Below are positions 10,881 to 20,573 of a DNA stretch of 64,000 nt, one piece after another. The first letter of the stretch is position 1. Each line of letters starts with the position of its first letter. Both the position numbers and the translations under genes were made by a program. Under the pieces are notes generated by a model. That model was not told the origin of the DNA. It did not search any database and saw only the letters and a list, made by a program, of their open reading frames with translations. Source of the stretch: Ochrobactrum vermis (lineage in GTDB: Bacteria; Pseudomonadota; Alphaproteobacteria; Rhizobiales; Rhizobiaceae); contig NZ_PCOC01000001.1 in the NCBI RefSeq assembly GCF_002975205.1, positions 2,470,001 through 2,534,000 of the forward strand, written 5' to 3'.

Positions 10881-12152
10881 TTACTTGTCGAGGCCATAGA
10901 CGGCATGCAACGTGCGCACGGCCAATTCCGCGTAAGGACCGTCGATCAGGATCGAAATCTTGATTTCAGACGTCGTGATGGCGCGGATGTTGATGCCCTT
11001 TTCGGCCAGCGCCTTGAAGGCGGTAGCGGCAACGCCAGCATGGCTGCGCATGCCGATGCCGATGACCGAAATCTTGGCGAGACCCGTTTCGGACTGGATG
11101 TTGTCGAAGCCGATTTCACCCTTGACCTTGTCCAGCACCTTCAGCGACTTGTCGACGTCGCCGGTCGGAATGGTGAAGGTCATGTCGGTCTTGGAGCCGT
11201 CTTCCGACACGTTCTGCACGATCATGTCGACATTGATGTGCTCTTCGGCGAGCGGCCCGAAAATTGCTGCCGAAACGCCCGGCCTGTCGGCCACGCGTCG
11301 CAGCGAGATCTGAGCTTCATCCTTCGCAAAGGCGATACCTGTGACGACCTGCTGTTCCACGATTTCATCCTCGTCGCAAATAAGGGTTCCGGGCGGGTTG
11401 ATCGGATCACCCATGCCCGGCGCATCTGGGTCCGTAAAGCTCGAGCGCACGAAAGTGCGCACCTTGTGCACCATGGCAAGTTCCACCGAACGCACCTGCA
11501 GAACCTTGGCACCAAGTGATGCCATTTCCAGCATTTCCTCGAAGGAAATCTTCGAAAGACGCTTCGCCTTCGGCTCCAGGCGCGGGTCAGTGGTATAGAC
11601 GCCATCGACATCCGTATAGATATCGCAGCGATCAGCCTTCACACCGGCGGCAATGGCGACAGCCGACGTGTCCGAACCGCCGCGCCCGAGCGTTGCAACG
11701 CGGTTGTCTGGTCCGATGCCCTGGAAACCGGCAACGACGGCAACCTGCCCCATTTCCATGCGGCGGATGATTTCCGAGCCGTCAATGTCCTGAATGCGGG
11801 CCGCACCATGGGCGTTGTCAGTCTTGATCGGGATTTGCCAGCCCTGCCACGAACGCGCATCGACGCCGATGGACTGAAGAGCGATCGCCAGAAGGCCGCT
11901 CGTCACCTGTTCGCCGGAAGCGACGATGGTGTCATATTCACGGGCATCGTAGAAAGGCGAGCTTGCGCCGCAGACTTTCGGCATGTTCTGCACCCAGCCG
12001 ACCAGTTCATTGGTCTTGCCGGACATGGCCGAAACGACGACGGCAACCTGATTGCCCGCCTCGACCTCGCGTTTGACGTGGCGCGCCACATTATAGATGC
12101 GTTCCAGATCAGCTACCGAAGTGCCGCCGAATTTCATCACGATGCGCGCCAT
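10881..12152 (-). CDS. lysC: Aspartate kinase
   Basis: Phosphorylates aspartate in the first step to lysine, threonine and methionine. The 423-residue protein starts MARIVMKFGGTSVADLERI with the KFGGTS nucleotide site, has the amino-acid kinase fold to about residue 245, and two ACT domains at the C-terminus that usually bind lysine or threonine for feedback control. It is a monofunctional enzyme with no homoserine dehydrogenase fusion. Divergent from ubiG; the 217-base gap must hold both promoters. Confidence 0.97.
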   Translation of the reverse strand: MARIVMKFGGTSVADLERIYNVARHVKREVEAGNQVAVVVSAMSGKTNELVGWVQNMPKVCGASSPFYDAREYDTIVASGEQVTSGLLAIALQSIGVDARSWQGWQIPIKTDNAHGAARIQDIDGSEIIRRMEMGQVAVVAGFQGIGPDNRVATLGRGGSDTSAVAIAAGVKADRCDIYTDVDGVYTTDPRLEPKAKRLSKISFEEMLEMASLGAKVLQVRSVELAMVHKVRTFVRSSFTDPDAPGMGDPINPPGTLICDEDEIVEQQVVTGIAFAKDEAQISLRRVADRPGVSAAIFGPLAEEHINVDMIVQNVSEDGSKTDMTFTIPTGDVDKSLKVLDKVKGEIGFDNIQSETGLAKISVIGIGMRSHAGVAATAFKALAEKGINIRAITTSEIKISILIDGPYAELAVRTLHAVYGLDK

Positions 12153-12369
12153 TTAAGGTTACGTCCCGCTGTTTAGAAAAATTTCACTCTCACCTGCCCA
12201 AACATTATATTGTTGCGACAGGCAAACCCGGGGTCACATAGCTAAAATGCCGCGCTTCCGCAAGGCCGCGATTTGTATCGGGCCACTTGAGAGCAAAATT
12301 GATTTGTTCCTTGACTTTGGAGTACTACCTTGAGAGCAGAACCGCACGCTTCCGCCGCTGGAGAATGAA

Positions 12370-13116
12370 ATGACCGAGACTGCCCGTACCACCATCGACG
12401 CTTCGGAAATCGAGCATTTTTCGCGCATCGCTGCGGAATGGTGGAATCCACAGGGCAAGTTCCGCCCGTTGCATAAATTCAATCCGACACGGCTTGCCTA
12501 TATCAAGGAAAAAATCTGCGCCAGGTTCAACCGCGATCCGAACGCATCGCGCCCCTTCGAGGGCTTGCGCCTGCTTGATATTGGCTGCGGCGGTGGGCTT
12601 CTCTGCGAGCCAATGGCACGTCTTGGAGCAACCGTAGTTGGCGCGGACGCCTCCACGACCAATATCGAAGTGGCAAAAATCCACGCCGCACAAAGCGGCG
12701 TCGAGATCGACTACCGTGCCACCACCGCAGAAGCGCTGGCAGAAGCGGGTGAAAAATTCGACGTGGTGCTCAATATGGAAGTGGTCGAGCACGTCGCCGA
12801 TGTCGACCTGTTCATGTCGGCAACGAGCGAAATGGTAAGGCCCGGCGGACTGATGTTCGTCGCCACCATCAACCGGACGCTGAAGGCTTACGGTCTGGCG
12901 ATCATCGGCGCGGAATACGTCTTGCGCTGGCTGCCGCGCGGCACGCATCAATATGAAAAGCTGGTTCGCCCGGAAGAACTCGAATCGGCGCTTGCGAAAG
13001 GCGGCCTGCGCCTCATCGACAAGCTGGGCGTGACCTACAATCCGCTGGCCGATAGCTGGAGCCGCTCCCGCGACACTGATGTGAACTACATGGTGCTTGC
13101 CGAACGGCCCGCCTGA
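12370..13116 (+). CDS. ubiG: Ubiquinone biosynthesis O-methyltransferase UbiG
   Basis: Carries out the two O-methylations of ubiquinone synthesis. The 248-residue sequence has the diagnostic N-terminal motif [22 protein letters not shown] motif [12 protein letters not shown], motif post-I GADAS, and [22 protein letters not shown] puts a ribosome-binding site just before the ATG. Transcribed alone and converging on the EamA transporter gene, with only 12 bases between the stops. Confidence 0.97.
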   Translation: MTETARTTIDASEIEHFSRIAAEWWNPQGKFRPLHKFNPTRLAYIKEKICARFNRDPNASRPFEGLRLLDIGCGGGLLCEPMARLGATVVGADASTTNIEVAKIHAAQSGVEIDYRATTAEALAEAGEKFDVVLNMEVVEHVADVDLFMSATSEMVRPGGLMFVATINRTLKAYGLAIIGAEYVLRWLPRGTHQYEKLVRPEELESALAKGGLRLIDKLGVTYNPLADSWSRSRDTDVNYMVLAERPA

Positions 13117-13128
13117 TCAATCTTATAC

Positions 13129-14010
13129 TCAGCCTCTCTGCGCGCGCGTTGTCATGGCAACGCCTGCGCAGATGACCAGCGCCCCGATCCAGGTCAGCGG
13201 CGGATAGTGTTCGCCGAGAAACAGTGTTCCCGAAATAAGCCCCAGTGCCGCCGCGACATAGCCGATCTGGCTGAGATAGACCGGGCCCCCAACCGCCTGT
13301 AACCGGAAGAACAGGGCGAACATGCCTGCCGATGCGATCGACTGGGCCAGCGCAGCCCATGGTGCGAATGCAAGAGTTTCAATCGGAAACCGACCGGTGA
13401 AGACAAATATTCCGACCAAAAGCATCAGTGCCGACGCCAGATGACTTCCCGCAGCAAGCTCGGTCGGATCGGAATTTTTCGGCCAGTCCAGTGTGCGATA
13501 GACATTCCCTATGGCCAGAAACACCGGAATGAGCAATGCCGCAGCGATCCACAATGGATCGGCAGGCTTCCCTACTTCGCCACGCGTCATCGCCACCATC
13601 ACCGCTCCGATGAAGCCCGCCGCTATACCGGCGATCCCGAGCGCATTGGGACGCCGCAGCCCAAACCCCATCGACAGAACAAGCGTGATGACCGGCGACA
13701 GTGTGTACATGATGCCAGTAAATCCTGCGCCAAGGCGCGGAATGGCGGAAAGAATGAGGAGATTGGGCAGCGCATAGGAGATGAACGCGGTGCAGATATA
13801 ATAACGCAACCGCCCGCCTGAAAAGCTGATTTTCTTTCCTTGCAGGAGAAGAACGGCGAAAAGAATAATACCGGCACTTGCCGAGAACAGAAATGTCCAG
13901 ATGGCTGGCGGGATACCTGACTGCGCGGCGATCTTGCCAAGCGGCAGGATGAGACCCAGCAAAGTGCCAGTTGCGATCAGCAAAAAAGGCGCAGAATCCG
14001 TCAGTTTCAT
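13129..14010 (-). CDS. EamA/DMT-family transporter
   Basis: A 293-residue inner-membrane protein with about ten hydrophobic segments arranged as two EamA repeats, typical of the drug/metabolite transporter superfamily. Substrate cannot be read from sequence; members export amino acids, nucleosides or other metabolites. TAGGAGA lies 8 bases before the ATG. Last gene of the minus-strand run comF-grxC-nitrilase-DUF1178-EamA. Confidence 0.9.
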   Translation of the reverse strand: MKLTDSAPFLLIATGTLLGLILPLGKIAAQSGIPPAIWTFLFSASAGIILFAVLLLQGKKISFSGGRLRYYICTAFISYALPNLLILSAIPRLGAGFTGIMYTLSPVITLVLSMGFGLRRPNALGIAGIAAGFIGAVMVAMTRGEVGKPADPLWIAAALLIPVFLAIGNVYRTLDWPKNSDPTELAAGSHLASALMLLVGIFVFTGRFPIETLAFAPWAALAQSIASAGMFALFFRLQAVGGPVYLSQIGYVAAALGLISGTLFLGEHYPPLTWIGALVICAGVAMTTRAQRG

Positions 14011-14033
14011 GCGCCCCGTCTCCTATGTGGCAA

Positions 14034-14459
14034 TCAGTTCTTGTCTTCAGGGAATACCGGCAGCGGCAGAACGTCGACACCGTCTTCGAGCAGCGTTTGC
14101 ACATCCTCGCGCGACGCTTCGCCGTAGATACCACGTGTCTCGGTTTCGCCGAAGTGGATCTTCCGGGCTTCCTCGGCAAATTTGTCGCCCACATAATCCG
14201 CATTCTCGCGAACTTTGCGGCTCAACTCCCGCATTTCGTCCAATATCTGCTTCTGGGTTTCGCCGAGTGCCATGGCAATCTTTTCCTTGCCACGGCTTGT
14301 CGAAACGGCTGGCGCCATCAGCGATTTCTGGACGGATTGCGAATTGCACACCGGACAAGCGACAAGCTTCATTTCCGACTGGCGGTCGAAATCGGCATTG
14401 TCGCGAAACCAGCCCTCGAATTCATGGCCCTGATCGCAATGAAGCGAAAAGCGGATCAT
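14034..14459 (-). CDS. DUF1178 family zinc-ribbon-like protein
   Basis: A 141-residue protein starting MIRFSLHCDQGHEFEGWF with C-x(n)-CPVC (VACPVCNSQSVQKSLMAPAV), resembling a small zinc ribbon, and a conserved C-terminal motif RGIYGEAS. Function unknown in the family. The start lies 5 bases after the nitrilase stop codon, so the two are almost certainly co-translated; a 12-codon upstream extension into the nitrilase gene is rejected. Confidence 0.9.
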   Translation of the reverse strand: MIRFSLHCDQGHEFEGWFRDNADFDRQSEMKLVACPVCNSQSVQKSLMAPAVSTSRGKEKIAMALGETQKQILDEMRELSRKVRENADYVGDKFAEEARKIHFGETETRGIYGEASREDVQTLLEDGVDVLPLPVFPEDKN

Positions 14460-14464
14460 GGAAT

Positions 14465-15319
14465 TTACGCGTCCTCTTTCTGCGTCGCGGAGCAAGTCCG
14501 AATATCGAACTCCCGCGCATTCTTCAGGTTCGGTATCTTGGCACGTGCAGCCGTGCTTTCCGCCACGTCGATGTCGGCCAGAATGACAGCCGGTTCGTCA
14601 TGGTCGGCTTCGGCGAGAATTTTACCCCATGGCGAAACGATGATCGAGTGACCATAGGTTTCGCGCCCGTCCTCATGCAGACCGCCCTGCGCGGCAGAGA
14701 TCAGGAAGGCGCCATTTTCAATCGCACGCGCACGCTGCAGGATATGCCAGTGAGCCTCGCCAGTCTGTTTGGTGAAGGCAGCCGGACCAGTAATCACATT
14801 GGCACCGGCGAGCGCCTGCGCGCGGAACAATTGCGGAAAGCGGATATCATAGCAGATCGCCATGCCGAGATTTGCGAAAGGCAGTTCCGCAATAATGGTT
14901 TCCTTGCCCGGCTCATAGGTTGCCGATTCGCGCCAGCTTTCACCATTGTCGAGATCGACATCGAACATATGGATCTTGTCATAGGTTACGAGCTTCTCAC
15001 CTGAAGGCGTGAAAATTCCGGCGCGATTGGCGATCTTGCCGTCTCCGGCATCGATAGCGGTTGAACCGATATGCAGGAAGATGCCGTGTTTCGCGGCAAG
15101 CGCCGAAGCAGCCTTGAAAACAAGATCGTTGGCCTCGTCACGCAGGCTCGCCTTGAAGGCCGCACGATCACGCATCATCGCGCCGGTCATTTCCGGCGAT
15201 TGCACATAAACCGCGCCCTTCGCTGCCGCCTCCGCGACGAATTTTTCCAGAGCCTCGATATTGCGGACAACATCTGTGCCGGAACGCATCTGTATTGCAG
15301 CAGCGCGGAAGGTGCTCAT
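14465..15319 (-). CDS. Carbon-nitrogen hydrolase (Nit1/nitrilase superfamily amidase)
   Basis: A 284-residue cytoplasmic amidase with the Glu-Lys-Cys triad visible: Glu in QSPEMTGAM, Lys in YDKIHMFDVD and Cys in GMAICYDIRFPQLFR. Closest in character to Nit1-type enzymes, some of which hydrolyse deaminated glutathione; that assignment is an inference, supported loosely by the neighbouring glutaredoxin. The frame stays open to 15532 across grxC, but MSTFRAAAIQMRSG at 15319 has a GGGGGAGA ribosome-binding site. Confidence 0.92.
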   Translation of the reverse strand: MSTFRAAAIQMRSGTDVVRNIEALEKFVAEAAAKGAVYVQSPEMTGAMMRDRAAFKASLRDEANDLVFKAASALAAKHGIFLHIGSTAIDAGDGKIANRAGIFTPSGEKLVTYDKIHMFDVDLDNGESWRESATYEPGKETIIAELPFANLGMAICYDIRFPQLFRAQALAGANVITGPAAFTKQTGEAHWHILQRARAIENGAFLISAAQGGLHEDGRETYGHSIIVSPWGKILAEADHDEPAVILADIDVAESTAARAKIPNLKNAREFDIRTCSATQKEDA

Positions 15320-15341
15320 CGGTTTCTCCCCCTTAAGATTT

Positions 15342-15608
15342 TTAGGCCAGTTCGCCAGTCTTGAGCAGGCCATCCAGCTTGCCCTGATCTTCCAGCGCGA
15401 AAAGATCATCGCATCCGCCGACATGAACGGAGCCGACGAAAATCTGCGGGAAAGTGTTGCGGCCCGAACGCTGCTGCATTTCGGCACGCAATTCCGGCGA
15501 TGCGCCTGCATCGATTTCATTATAGGCAACACCCTTGCGGGTCAGAAGGTCCTTGGCCCGGCTGCAATAAGGGCAGCCGATACGCGTGTAGATCGTTACA
15601 TCAATCAT
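15342..15608 (-). CDS. grxC: Glutaredoxin 3
   Basis: An 88-residue dithiol glutaredoxin that reduces protein disulfides with glutathione. It has the CPYC active site in YTRIGCPYCSRAK, the cis-Pro motif NTFPQIFVG and the GGCDDL glutathione-binding motif. Start chosen at MIDVTIYTRIG with GGAG 6 bases upstream. It follows comF and precedes the nitrilase in one transcription direction. Confidence 0.96.
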   Translation of the reverse strand: MIDVTIYTRIGCPYCSRAKDLLTRKGVAYNEIDAGASPELRAEMQQRSGRNTFPQIFVGSVHVGGCDDLFALEDQGKLDGLLKTGELA

Positions 15609-15701
15609 TATGAACTCCAATGTTTGACCACTATATAGGCGGCAAAAGCATCATCTGGAAGCCCCGAAGCTTTTCACGAGCCCGTGTAGCCATCATCCGC
15701 T

Positions 15702-16490
15702 TCAATCCGGCAAAACACGGCTGAAAGTCAGCACATCCACGCTTTTCGCGCCGCCGCGCAACAGGGCTCGCGTTACCGCCTTGACCGTAGCGCCAGTCGT
15801 ATAGACGTCATCGATCAGCAAAACTTGTCGGCCGCGAACGTGAATCTCATATTCCTGAGGCACACGAAACGCGCCGTCCACATTGCGCTTTCGTTCTTTG
15901 GTGCCGAGCCCAATCTGCTGTTCGGTCCGGCGCACACGTTTCACGCCTTGCGGCGCAAAAGGTTTCGATTCCAGTTTCGCCAAGGCACGGGCGAGTTCCG
16001 CCGACTGGTTGAAACGCCGCTGCCAGAACCGCCAGCGGTGCAGAGGTACAGGAAGAATAACCTCGCATTCATCCAGCAGTTCACGACCCGCGCGCTGCAT
16101 CCAGCGCGCCATCCACGGAGCAAGATCGGTCCGGTCATGAAACTTGAGCGAAACCGCCATGCGCTGCGCTGCTCCCCGATGCAGGACTGCGGACCGGAGA
16201 CGCCGGAAAGGTGGGGGATCGGCAATCGCTTCCGCACTCATGAAGTTCTCACCGAGATCATGACTGAAAGGTATGCCAAGCACCGGACAATAGGGCTTTT
16301 CTATAAAGCGCAGTTCCGGCCAGCATTCTGGACACAGCGTCCCTGGCTCGGATACATGCGTCCTGCAGCCGATACAGGTCGGCGGAAACAATATGTCCGC
16401 CGACGAGCGAACGGTGCGGCCGGCAAGCTTCAGCGGCCTGTCGCTAACCCCGCGCAAAAAGGTTTGATGCGTTCTATCGTCATCTGCCAT
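15702..16490 (-). CDS. comF: ComF family phosphoribosyltransferase-like protein
   Basis: A 262-residue protein with an N-terminal zinc finger (CIGCRTHVSEPGTLCPEC) and a C-terminal phosphoribosyltransferase fold with the PRPP motif VLLIDDVYTTGAT. Related proteins (ComFC, GntX) act in DNA uptake in competent bacteria; the role in Brucellaceae is not established. Divergent from the methyltransferase at 16568 over a 77-base shared promoter gap. Confidence 0.92.
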   Translation of the reverse strand: MADDDRTHQTFLRGVSDRPLKLAGRTVRSSADILFPPTCIGCRTHVSEPGTLCPECWPELRFIEKPYCPVLGIPFSHDLGENFMSAEAIADPPPFRRLRSAVLHRGAAQRMAVSLKFHDRTDLAPWMARWMQRAGRELLDECEVILPVPLHRWRFWQRRFNQSAELARALAKLESKPFAPQGVKRVRRTEQQIGLGTKERKRNVDGAFRVPQEYEIHVRGRQVLLIDDVYTTGATVKAVTRALLRGGAKSVDVLTFSRVLPD

Positions 16491-16567
16491 TGCATTCGCC
16501 CCCGTTCGAATGCATCTATCCCCGCAACGATTGTACTGAACCTTGCTCGAAAGAGAAGACGGATTCC

Positions 16568-17461
16568 ATGCCTGCGCCGACCGATGAAAACGCGATCTTC
16601 GATCGCGATCTCCTGCTCTCGTTTCGCCGCCGTGCCTTTGCGCGCGCCGAACCTGGCGCGGATTTCCTGTTGCAGCGCATTGCCGACGATCTCACTGATC
16701 GGCTCGACGCCGTGGAGCGGCGTTTTCCGGTAGCCATCGATCTCGCGAGCCATACCGGTGCTGCTGCCGTCGCCATTGCACATTCCGGCAAGGCGGACCT
16801 GATTGTCCGCATCGAACGCGACAAGGATTTTTTGCAAGGCCCATTCCCGGCTATTGTCGGTGATGAGGAAATGCTGCCGCTGAAACCTGGCAGTGCCGAT
16901 CTTGTCGTGTCCCTGATGGCACTTCACGCAACGAACGATACGCCGGGCACGATGGTACAGATCGCCCGTGCCTTGAAGCCGGACGGTTTGTTTCTGGCCG
17001 CCCTGAGCGGCGGCGGAACGCTTGGCGAACTGCGCGAAAGCCTCCTGCAGGCGGAAATCGAACTGACGGGCGGTGCCTCGCCGCGCATCTTCCCGTTCCC
17101 CGACGTGCGTGATGTGGGTGGCCTCCTGCAACGTGCAGGCTTTGCCCTGCCCGTAACCGACGTCGACAACGTTACCGTCCGCTACGATTCGCTGTTCAAC
17201 TTGATGGCCGACCTGCGCGCGATGGGCATGCAGAACATTCTGCGCGACCGTTCCAGAAAGCCGGTTTCGAAACGCCTTTTCCTGCGTGCTGCTGAAATCT
17301 ACGCAGAACGGTTTTCCGATCCGGATGGACGCATCCGGGCAACTTTCTCGATAATCTGGCTATCGGGCTGGGCACCGCATGAATCGCAGCAAAAGCCATT
17401 GAAGCCAGGCTCAGCAAAAGCATCGCTGGCCGAAGCACTCAAAAAAGCCGAAGAGGAATAA
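16568..17461 (+). CDS. SAM-dependent methyltransferase (BioC/NDUFAF5-like)
   Basis: A 297-residue class I methyltransferase. The SAM-binding core spans about residues 50-140 (AIDLASHTGAAAVAI, then LVVSLMALHATNDTPG), followed by a helical cap. Alphaproteobacterial members of this type resemble mitochondrial NDUFAF5, a complex I assembly factor, and BioC; which applies is undecided. Translation from MPAPTDENAIFDRD (16568) fits the family; 26 codons further upstream are open but lack a good ribosome-binding site. Its stop codon directly abuts the stop of the next, convergent gene. Confidence 0.85.
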   Translation: MPAPTDENAIFDRDLLLSFRRRAFARAEPGADFLLQRIADDLTDRLDAVERRFPVAIDLASHTGAAAVAIAHSGKADLIVRIERDKDFLQGPFPAIVGDEEMLPLKPGSADLVVSLMALHATNDTPGTMVQIARALKPDGLFLAALSGGGTLGELRESLLQAEIELTGGASPRIFPFPDVRDVGGLLQRAGFALPVTDVDNVTVRYDSLFNLMADLRAMGMQNILRDRSRKPVSKRLFLRAAEIYAERFSDPDGRIRATFSIIWLSGWAPHESQQKPLKPGSAKASLAEALKKAEEE

Positions 17462-17824
17462 TCAACAGTCGCCGTGATGGCTGCCGTTTGCCTCAATAAT
17501 GCAGACGGAATGCGAGCTTGGCTGAAGCACGCTCTTGCGCACCGTATAGGTCTGGCCTGCTGCGTGCGACCGGTTGCCGGTATCGCGCTTGATCGAACCC
17601 GTCATGGTGCGATCGATCCCGTCTGGAAGCACCGACTGAGCTGCGACCTTGTTTGCCTGATCGTTGAGAACCGGCACAATGATGAGAGCCAGAGCGACAA
17701 CGGCAGAGCCGAACAGCAGCACAACGCGCAGGATTCCGCGACCGGCCCCAAGACCGGTTTTGGTCAGCGACTTGGCCGTGTATTCGTTATGATCGGCGCT
17801 AAAATAATTGTTATCAAAACTCAT
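17462..17824 (-). CDS. Small single-pass membrane protein of unknown function
   Basis: A 120-residue protein: hydrophilic N-terminus (MSFDNNYFSADHNEYTAKSL), one transmembrane helix (ILRVVLLFGSAVVALALIIV, about residues 31-50) and an outside domain of about 70 residues with two Cys (HSVCIIEANGSHHGDC) that could form a disulfide. No family recognised. It ends exactly where the upstream convergent methyltransferase gene ends, with no room for a terminator. Confidence 0.75.
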   Translation of the reverse strand: MSFDNNYFSADHNEYTAKSLTKTGLGAGRGILRVVLLFGSAVVALALIIVPVLNDQANKVAAQSVLPDGIDRTMTGSIKRDTGNRSHAAGQTYTVRKSVLQPSSHSVCIIEANGSHHGDC

Positions 17825-17946
17825 GCTTCAAAACTCCGGGGCAGCTCGTGAACGAGAATGCCTCAACGGAGTGAATCATAGATTAACCGGCCGCCGGAAT
17901 CGTAAGAAATTGCCAACCTTTTCCACAGTCGGAAAAAGTACTCAGT

Positions 17947-18363
17947 TTACAAAAGATCGAGCAGGAACGGGATCAGCGGTTCATCGGCTGGTGGCATAGG
18001 ATAGTCGCGCATATCCTTCGGACGAACCCATTTCAGTGCCTGTCCTTCCAGCCCCTGTGCAATGCCGTCATAACGGCGGCAGACATAGAGGGGCATGAGC
18101 AGGTGAAAGTCATCATAGGTGTGGCTGGCAAAAGTCAGCGGTGCAAGGCAGGCCGCTTTCGTGGTGATGCCGATTTCTTCCTGCAATTCGCGGATCAGCG
18201 TCTCTTCCGGTGTTTCACCTGGCTCCACCTTGCCGCCGGGAAATTCCCATAGTCCGGCTAGCTGTTTACCCTCAGGGCGCTGCGTCAGCAGAACCCGGCC
18301 ATCCGAATCCACCAGCGCACAGGCCGCGACCAGAAGAATGCGGCGTCCATTCACCTCGGTCAT
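17947..18363 (-). CDS. mutT: 8-oxo-dGTP diphosphatase MutT (Nudix)
   Basis: A 138-residue Nudix hydrolase that cleans 8-oxo-dGTP from the nucleotide pool. The Nudix box is complete: GGKVEPGETPEETLIRELQE. Length and N-terminal RRILLVAACALVDSDGRVLL match bacterial MutT. The start ATG overlaps the stop of the GNAT gene as ATGA, so translation is probably coupled. Last of the argJ-GNAT-mutT series. Confidence 0.95.
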   Translation of the reverse strand: MTEVNGRRILLVAACALVDSDGRVLLTQRPEGKQLAGLWEFPGGKVEPGETPEETLIRELQEEIGITTKAACLAPLTFASHTYDDFHLLMPLYVCRRYDGIAQGLEGQALKWVRPKDMRDYPMPPADEPLIPFLLDLL

Positions 18364-19130
18364 TTCTCGTTGCTCTCCCGATAGGCATAGCGATAGGCTT
18401 CCTGAAAGCCGAAGCTCTCGTAAAGCGCAAGTCCGGCAACATTGTCCGCCTCGATCTGCAGCCATGCCGTCTTCGCGCCGAGCTTTGCCGCCCATTTGAG
18501 CGCAGAACCAACAACAGCATGCCCATGCCCCTTGCGCCTTGCATCGCGCCGGGTCCCGACATCGAACAGTCCCGCCATCACCCCATCCTGAACGCAAAGC
18601 AGGCTGGATACGGCACGTCCGCCCTCCTCCAGCACGAACATGCCCTTGTTCGGACGAACGCTGTTAAGAAGTTCGGAAAATCCGGGGCGCATATCCTCCG
18701 GTCTTTCGTGGATGGAAAGCGAAGCATCCACGAAGCGTCCGATATCCTTCAACGGTATCTGGTCAATGACGCCCGACAGATCGAGCGTCTCGAGATCTGC
18801 GGTCATCACGATGGTCTCGTCCTGACGCTTCCAGCCAAGCCCTTCGAGATAATCCTCAAGCTCGCGCGGCGCGAGCGGCGAAAGCCTGAAGCACGGGACG
18901 CGGCCATAAGCGCGGAAACGTTGCGCCGCCAGTTCCACGCGCGTTGGAATATCGCGCGTGTCGCCGGGATCGAGCGGGTTGATCGAGTTCAGACGCCTGG
19001 AAGGATGCGCCGCCGTCATGCGTATCGCCCATGTGCCGTCATAATGAACCGACGTGGCTGGCCAGGCACGGAAGCCGACGGCTTCGAGCTGGCGAACGAT
19101 GGCAAGACTTGGAGTGCTGGGCTTTTCCAT
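18360..19130 (-). CDS. GNAT family N-acetyltransferase
   Basis: A 256-residue protein with the GNAT acetyl-CoA fold in its second half (GLFDVGTRRDARRKGHGHAVV, the Q/RxxGxG loop region) and a degenerate GNAT-like first half. Substrate unknown. It lies between argJ, itself an acetyl-transfer enzyme, and mutT, and overlaps mutT by 4 bases. A TTG start at 19142, overlapping the argJ stop, is an alternative to the ATG used here. Confidence 0.88.
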   Translation of the reverse strand: MEKPSTPSLAIVRQLEAVGFRAWPATSVHYDGTWAIRMTAAHPSRRLNSINPLDPGDTRDIPTRVELAAQRFRAYGRVPCFRLSPLAPRELEDYLEGLGWKRQDETIVMTADLETLDLSGVIDQIPLKDIGRFVDASLSIHERPEDMRPGFSELLNSVRPNKGMFVLEEGGRAVSSLLCVQDGVMAGLFDVGTRRDARRKGHGHAVVGSALKWAAKLGAKTAWLQIEADNVAGLALYESFGFQEAYRYAYRESNEK

Positions 19131-19138
19131 TGCTTCAA

Positions 19139-20380
19139 TCAACTTCTGTAGTCGCCATTGATGGCGACATATTCCTTGGTAAGGTCGCAGGTCCAGACGG
19201 TTGCCTTACCCTTGCCGATCCCCAGATCGACGCGAATGCGAATATCCTCGCCCTGCATATAGGCGGACGTCGCTGCTTCCGAATAGGCCGGATCGCGCTC
19301 GCCCTGGTACGCTACGCGAATATCGCCGAACCAGATCGCCAGCAAATCGCGGTCGGCAGGTTCACCGGCCTTGCCGACAGCCATGACCACGCGGCCCCAA
19401 TTGGCGTCCTCACCGGCAACAGCCGTCTTGACCAGCGGTGAATTGGCGATGGAAAGCGCGATCTTCTTGGCAGAAGCCGCAGACTTCGCGCCTGTCACTT
19501 CGATTTCCACCATCTTGCGTGCGCCTTCACCGTCGCGCACAACCTGCAGCGCCAGTGATTTCAGGAGACGGCCCAGCGCCTTCTTGAATTCGCCCAGACG
19601 CTTGTCGGCAGGGTCGGTGATTTGAGGCGCACCACGTTCCGCCGCTGATCCGGTCGCGAACAGCATCAGCGTATCCGACGTGGAAGTATCACTATCCACC
19701 GTTACCGCATTGAAAGTCGAGCCAACGCCCTTGGAGAGCAGGCTCTGCAACACATCAGCCTTGATTGGTGCATCGGTGACGACGAAGGAAAGCATCGTTG
19801 CCATATCCGGCGCGATCATGCCCGCACCCTTGGCGATACCGTTGATTGTGACCGGCACCTGACCGAGCAGCACCGTTTCAGTCGCAACCTTCGGATAGGT
19901 ATCGGTGGTCATGATCGCCTTGGCGGATTCCGTCCAGAAATCCTCGACGGCATCCTTGTTCATATCGCCCAGCAGATGCGCGAACTTGCTTGCATCGAGA
20001 GGCTCGCCGATCACACCGGTTGAAGCCAGAAACACGTCAGTCGTGGCGCAACCGACGGCCTTTGCTGCAGCTTCTGCGGTTGCTTCCGTCGCCTCACGGC
20101 CCTTGACGCCGGTAAAGGCATTGGCATTACCGGAATTGACGACGACTGCACGGGCCTTTCCGTGCACGAGATTGCGACGGCAAAAATCCACCGGCGCCGA
20201 GGGACAAAGCGAACGCGTGAAGACACCTGCAGCTTCGGCCGGTCGGTCGAACACCATCAACATCACATCCGTCCGCCCCTTATACTTGATCCCGGCAGCA
20301 GCGGTGGCGATGCGCACACCATGAACGACCGGCATTGTTGGGTAATGTTTTGGAGCAAGCGGAGAAACAGACGCGGACAT
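19139..20380 (-). CDS. argJ: Bifunctional ornithine acetyltransferase / N-acetylglutamate synthase
   Basis: Transfers acetyl from N-acetylornithine to glutamate, recycling acetyl in arginine synthesis. The 413-residue protein shows the self-cleavage site [14 protein letters not shown], in which the Thr becomes the N-terminal nucleophile of the beta chain, and the C-terminal [15 protein letters not shown] typical of ArgJ. Start [14 protein letters not shown] has GAGG 5 bases upstream. argH lies 24 kb away in the same window. Separated from ppiC by a strong terminator, so it has its own promoter. Confidence 0.97.
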   Translation of the reverse strand: MSASVSPLAPKHYPTMPVVHGVRIATAAAGIKYKGRTDVMLMVFDRPAEAAGVFTRSLCPSAPVDFCRRNLVHGKARAVVVNSGNANAFTGVKGREATEATAEAAAKAVGCATTDVFLASTGVIGEPLDASKFAHLLGDMNKDAVEDFWTESAKAIMTTDTYPKVATETVLLGQVPVTINGIAKGAGMIAPDMATMLSFVVTDAPIKADVLQSLLSKGVGSTFNAVTVDSDTSTSDTLMLFATGSAAERGAPQITDPADKRLGEFKKALGRLLKSLALQVVRDGEGARKMVEIEVTGAKSAASAKKIALSIANSPLVKTAVAGEDANWGRVVMAVGKAGEPADRDLLAIWFGDIRVAYQGERDPAYSEAATSAYMQGEDIRIRVDLGIGKGKATVWTCDLTKEYVAINGDYRS

Positions 20381-20531
20381 ATGTGCCTCGATGGGATGCG
20401 GTTTCGAAGAAAACCCGAGAATCGTAAAGCCCAGAAAACGGCGTTCCACGAATTTCGGATTCAAAGCATGACGCGCGCATTGGAAAGGTTTGCAGTCTAA
20501 AATCAAGCGGAAACGCAAGATCGAAATAAAA

Positions 20532-20555
20532 AACGCCCCGGCAAGCCGGGGCGTT
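20532..20555 (-). terminator. Intrinsic terminator after the parvulin gene
   Basis: AACGCCCCGG and CCGGGGCGTT form a 10-bp GC-rich stem with a CAAG-type loop and a T run on the minus strand. Confidence 0.88.
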
Positions 20556-20573
20556 GATGCTTGAAGTGAAATT

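Noticed and set aside
15320..15532. 71-codon upstream extension of the nitrilase frame
   Set aside because: It overlaps grxC in another frame, while a GGGGGAGA site precedes the ATG at 15319.
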